Origin: Saccharibacillus sp. JS10
GTDB taxonomy: Bacteria > Bacillota > Bacilli > Paenibacillales > Paenibacillaceae
DNA: 64,000 nucleotides
Assembly: GCF_024436065.1 (NCBI RefSeq)
Contig: NZ_JANFNS010000005.1
Coordinates: 248,001 to 312,000 of the forward strand
Direction: 5' to 3'
Below the pieces are notes generated by a model. It saw only the letters and a program-made list of their open reading frames with translations. It was not told the origin of the DNA and did no database searches. Position numbers and translations under genes: made by a program. Below, one piece after another: positions 60,641 to 64,000 of the stretch (positions within the stretch are counted from its first letter, which is position 1; each line of letters starts with the position of its first letter).

Positions 60641-63600
60641 TCACTTCACTTGCACACGCAACGTTTTAATTTCAAAAGGCGTAAACGCAAGCTCTATTTG
60701 CGAAGTCTCACGTCGTACAGCCGCTTCCCTACTATCCGGCTCCAACGGCTGCTCCATCAGATCCGTCTCCGTAATCTCCGCGCAAGGCGTAGCGAATTTC
60801 AACTGCGCCTTCGCATCCGTACCCGACGTCTCATACAGCCGCACAATCAGATGATTGGAATCTTCCGCCTTTTTTACTGCTTCAATCATGACATTCGGAT
60901 GTTCCACTTCGATCCAAGAAAATGCAGTTCTACCTGCTCCGTTAACCGCCGTACCTTCTCCGAACACCGCAATCGGCGTATTCAATTCATATCCTTTGCG
61001 GTAAACGCCGCTTTGCACCATATCTCCCGCGTGCGGGTATAGCGCATACACAAATTCATGCTCCGCGCGATCCGCGACCGGGTCGGGATAACTTGGGCTG
61101 CGCAGCAGATTGATATCCAGCGTATGCCCTTCCGCGCTATAGCCGTATTTACTGTCGGATAACAGCGCAATGCCATAATCCGGCTGCGACAGATCGATAT
61201 ACTGATGCGCGCAAATCTCGTCTCTTGCAAACTCAATCGCATTGTTGCGCGTCGTCGGACGTTTGAGCATTCCGAACTGAATCTCGCAATTCACATGATC
61301 GCTCATGATCTGCACCGGGAACGAAGCACGCAGCATTTTAGAATCTTCATTCCAATTCACCACCGTCTCAAAACGCAGGACATCACTACCCGCTTCCAAA
61401 ATAATTTTTTGCGTCAACGAGGATTGTCCGAAAACATACTTCTGCTCCAACACCGCACCATTTCCTTCAATATAAGCCTGACTTTCCTCAAGTTCCATCA
61501 CACCCGCGACCGTATCCCGGTAATCCCGCGCGAAATCCCAGGCATCGCCGCGATCATGGTACACCGTCAACACATTTGCTTTTGCGCCAGGCGCAATCAT
61601 TTCGCGTTCGCGAACCAACTCCGAACCCAAAGCCCCCTGCGAACGATGAACCAGCGAAGTGATCGCGCCACTCTCATCGAACACGACCCGAAGCTTTTTA
61701 TTCTCCAAAAGCTGCTCCTGCGCAACTAACCCCACAGTCAATTCTGCCCCCGCTTCCACATCCACCCGATCTTCGGCAGACAGCACCGCATAGCCCATCG
61801 ACGGAACCGATACCCGGTAATACTCGCCGCCATGCTCAATCACTTCTTCGCGCGTCCACGGCAATGAATTCAGCAGCAACGTCCCGCCTTCTGCCAAGAC
61901 ATCTTCGCCATCGCCGCCACCTTGTAACTCCAACACTTTACGCTGCGCCGATTCCAATAGCTCCATCGTCTCCGCATATAACGCCGCATACCGCTCAAGC
62001 GATTCATCGAATACCCGCGTAATCGACGAACCCGGCAAAATATCATGGAATTGATACAGCAACATCTCTTTCCAGATTCGATCCAGCGCTTCGGTCGGAT
62101 ACTGATCATTTTCTGCCGAAGCATCTAGAGCAAGAACCATAGAAGCCGTAAACTCCAATTCGCGCAGCGCTTTTTCCATTTTGCGATTATAGCGTTTGTT
62201 CCGGGCTTGCGACGTCAGCGTTCCTTGATGCTTTTCCAAATACAATTCGCCGCGGTACGTCTCGAACTTTTCGCTTTCGGATTCGAGCTTATGGAAAAAA
62301 TCCACCGAATACTCTTGCACGACAGGCGGCAATCCAAGCAGATTATGTTCACGCGTTAGCCGCTCCAAATGTTCTTCGCCCGGACCGCCTCCGCCGTCGC
62401 CGATCCCGAACAACATGAGCGCATGTTCCGAGACGTTTTTGTCCAGATACGATTGTTCGATCTTCGCGAGAGAACGCGGCGCAGCCGGGCCGTTGTACGT
62501 ATCTTCCGGCGGCAAATGCGTCAAAATCCGGCTTCCGTCGATCCCTTCCCAAAAGAAACTATGATGCGGATGGGTATTGTACACGCTCCACGACAACTTT
62601 TGCGTCATCATGTAATCCACGCCGGATTTGCGTAACAACTGCGGCAGACTGCCGCTATATCCGAATACATCCGGTAACCACAGCGTCCGTACGTCTTGAC
62701 CGAACTCTTGCCGGAAAAAGCGTTTGCCGTACAAAATCTGCCGTACCAAAGCTTCCCCGCCCGAAATATTCGTGTCCGGTTCGACCCACATCGCGCCTTG
62801 CAATTCCCAGCGTCCTTCGCGCACCCGCTCGCCGATCTGCGCATACAACTTCGGATCATATTCTTTCATCCATTGGTAGAGCTGCGGCTGGCTGGCACCG
62901 AAGATATAATCCGGGTATTTCTCCATATTGCGCAGCACCGTCGAGAACGTTCGAGCGCCTTTGCGAATCGTTTCCCGAATCGGCCACAGCCACGCAAGAT
63001 CGATATGCGCATGACCGATCGCACTGACGGTAAGCATGGCATCGCCGCCGCGTTTGTCCAATTGAGGTTGCAAAAGTTCATGGGCTGCGTTTACCGAATG
63101 GTCGTCGATGATCGAGAGCTTGAGCGACGCTTCGTACAGCGCTTGGATCACGCGGGCGCGCCGGGCACTTTTAATATCGATCTGCTCCGCAAGTTCAATC
63201 AACACTTCAAAGTCGTAATACAACTTGCGTACCCATTCGCGGCAGATCGCTATCTGAGCTTCTTTGAGCGTGCCGCTGCGGTAACTTCCGAACAGATCGT
63301 TACATCCGGCGTCTGCCCATAGATCGATTTTTTGCCCGGTTTCGGCGGATTGCAGATCCACGACCCTTTTGCCCGGCAGACCAAGCGCCAACTCGAACTC
63401 CGAATTGATATTGGTCAATCCTTGACGCGGCGAACCTTCTTCGTCCACTAAACATAATTCGCCGTTCACATCGATCAGCAGCACGATCCGGTTACCCGGT
63501 TCTACAGCATACGCAGGAATTTCTCCTTCAAAATGAAACCATGCGCAATCCCATAATTCGCCCCATTGATCGCCCGGCTGTAAAGATTTGCGAACGCCAG

Positions 63601-63745
63601 ACATTCGATTTTCGTAAGCCACGGGCTCCTTGGTCACCCAAGCGGTAGTGCGCAAAGAACCGATCGATTCATAGATGGCGTCACGTAGCCGATTTAGCGT
63701 ATTTTTAGCTCGATCCAGCATGATTTTCGTATTTTCGTAAGGCAT
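60641..63745 (-). CDS. Alpha-mannosidase, glycoside hydrolase family 38
   Basis: 1034 residues. The catalytic part has IGHAHIDLAWLWPIRET (zinc HxD), the Asp nucleophile region LWLPDVFGYSGSLPQLLRKSG, EGRWELQGAMWVEPDTNI and a zinc histidine in PHHSFFW. A long beta-rich C terminus follows. It should cleave alpha-mannosides imported into the cell. AGGAG precedes the ATG. Confidence 0.93.
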   Translation of the reverse strand: MPYENTKIMLDRAKNTLNRLRDAIYESIGSLRTTAWVTKEPVAYENRMSGVRKSLQPGDQWGELWDCAWFHFEGEIPAYAVEPGNRIVLLIDVNGELCLVDEEGSPRQGLTNINSEFELALGLPGKRVVDLQSAETGQKIDLWADAGCNDLFGSYRSGTLKEAQIAICREWVRKLYYDFEVLIELAEQIDIKSARRARVIQALYEASLKLSIIDDHSVNAAHELLQPQLDKRGGDAMLTVSAIGHAHIDLAWLWPIRETIRKGARTFSTVLRNMEKYPDYIFGASQPQLYQWMKEYDPKLYAQIGERVREGRWELQGAMWVEPDTNISGGEALVRQILYGKRFFRQEFGQDVRTLWLPDVFGYSGSLPQLLRKSGVDYMMTQKLSWSVYNTHPHHSFFWEGIDGSRILTHLPPEDTYNGPAAPRSLAKIEQSYLDKNVSEHALMLFGIGDGGGGPGEEHLERLTREHNLLGLPPVVQEYSVDFFHKLESESEKFETYRGELYLEKHQGTLTSQARNKRYNRKMEKALRELEFTASMVLALDASAENDQYPTEALDRIWKEMLLYQFHDILPGSSITRVFDESLERYAALYAETMELLESAQRKVLELQGGGDGEDVLAEGGTLLLNSLPWTREEVIEHGGEYYRVSVPSMGYAVLSAEDRVDVEAGAELTVGLVAQEQLLENKKLRVVFDESGAITSLVHRSQGALGSELVREREMIAPGAKANVLTVYHDRGDAWDFARDYRDTVAGVMELEESQAYIEGNGAVLEQKYVFGQSSLTQKIILEAGSDVLRFETVVNWNEDSKMLRASFPVQIMSDHVNCEIQFGMLKRPTTRNNAIEFARDEICAHQYIDLSQPDYGIALLSDSKYGYSAEGHTLDINLLRSPSYPDPVADRAEHEFVYALYPHAGDMVQSGVYRKGYELNTPIAVFGEGTAVNGAGRTAFSWIEVEHPNVMIEAVKKAEDSNHLIVRLYETSGTDAKAQLKFATPCAEITETDLMEQPLEPDSREAAVRRETSQIELAFTPFEIKTLRVQVK

Positions 63746-63895
63746 ATCTTCAACTCCTATTCACTTTGGATAAAAAAGCCCCACCTTTTTGGCGAATAGT
63801 ATCAGTTCGTGTTCGGAGTTGTCGATCCTGCCTACAAAGTAAAGAAAACCTGTTTATTTTAAAGAAACATTATAATCTTTGCTTTTACCCTCTAT

Positions 63896-64000
63896 TTAGC
63901 GATCGTTTAACCCAAGACCGGATAAAATTCGCGGCGTATGTTTGTCGATTCGAGCTTCGCGCGTTTTGGATTGCTTCGGTTCGGTAAAATGGATCAAATA
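63896..64000 (-). CDS. 3' end of a protein running off the window
   Basis: Only the last 34 codons are present. [19 protein letters not shown] fits the C terminus of YdeI/OmpD-associated type proteins (a basic R-E-x-R-I-x-K helix), but too little is visible to be sure. Confidence 0.4.
   Translation of the reverse strand, partial: YLIHFTEPKQSKTREARIDKHTPRILSGLGLNDR

Noticed and set aside
1-64000. tRNA, rRNA or phage structural genes
   Set aside because: None found; the cloverleaf-like sites lack tRNA sequence landmarks such as the GGTTC T-loop and CCA-end context.

Overview
The window looks like a chromosome segment of an endospore-forming Bacillota, most likely Paenibacillaceae (inference). 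The signs are near-universal AGGAGG-type ribosome sites, TTG and GTG starts, two tandem YheC/YheD-type ATP-grasp proteins of the spore-coat-associated family, a FusB-type EF-G-binding protein, and large GH36 and GH38 glycosidases. No rRNA or tRNA gene was seen.

Layout. 1-12.5 kb is ordinary housekeeping and accessory sequence: the 3' part of a trehalose-6-phosphate synthase/phosphatase, shikimate kinase, a zinc alcohol dehydrogenase, GH36 alpha-galactosidase, a C39-like protein, the YheC/YheD pair and the EF-G-binding protein. 12.5-40.6 kb is a long run of small, mostly single-function genes, nearly all on the minus strand: GNAT acetyltransferases, class I methyltransferases, APH-type phosphotransferases, P-loop kinases, NUDIX, TPR proteins, an antibiotic-type nucleotidyltransferase, a lone bacteriocin-immunity-like gene and orphans. 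That content is typical of a cassette array, but no recombination sites can be recognised there.

40.6-58.4 kb is the main discovery. It is an integron-like array of 20 units, all with genes on the minus strand, each followed by a recombination site of about 96 bp. The sites carry AAC...GTT core ends and three internal hairpins that co-vary, giving a cloverleaf rather than the single imperfect hairpin of a classical attC. The two ends of most cassettes are complementary to each other over 9-18 bases, while the two ends of one site need not match. This is what insertion of excised circles at the G/TT core would leave behind. Sites become degenerate with distance from 58.4 kb. At 58.4-59.6 kb lies a tyrosine recombinase (386 aa) with a private N-terminal domain and no IntI-specific insertion. 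Between it and cassette 1 is an attI-like stretch with three direct repeats that share a TATTC-CGA motif with the cassette sites. The recombinase reads in the same direction as the cassettes.

Cassette cargo near the recombinase includes likely defence or stress proteins: a HEPN protein with an R-x4-H motif, an HNH-type zinc nuclease-like protein, a DUF6602-like protein with an E-V-K motif, a RelA/SpoT-domain protein, an aspartyl-protease pair, an APH-type kinase and a NUDIX hydrolase. One cassette has no normal gene. Right of the recombinase, 59.8-64 kb returns to ordinary sequence: a carboxylesterase, a GH38 alpha-mannosidase and the 3' end of another gene.
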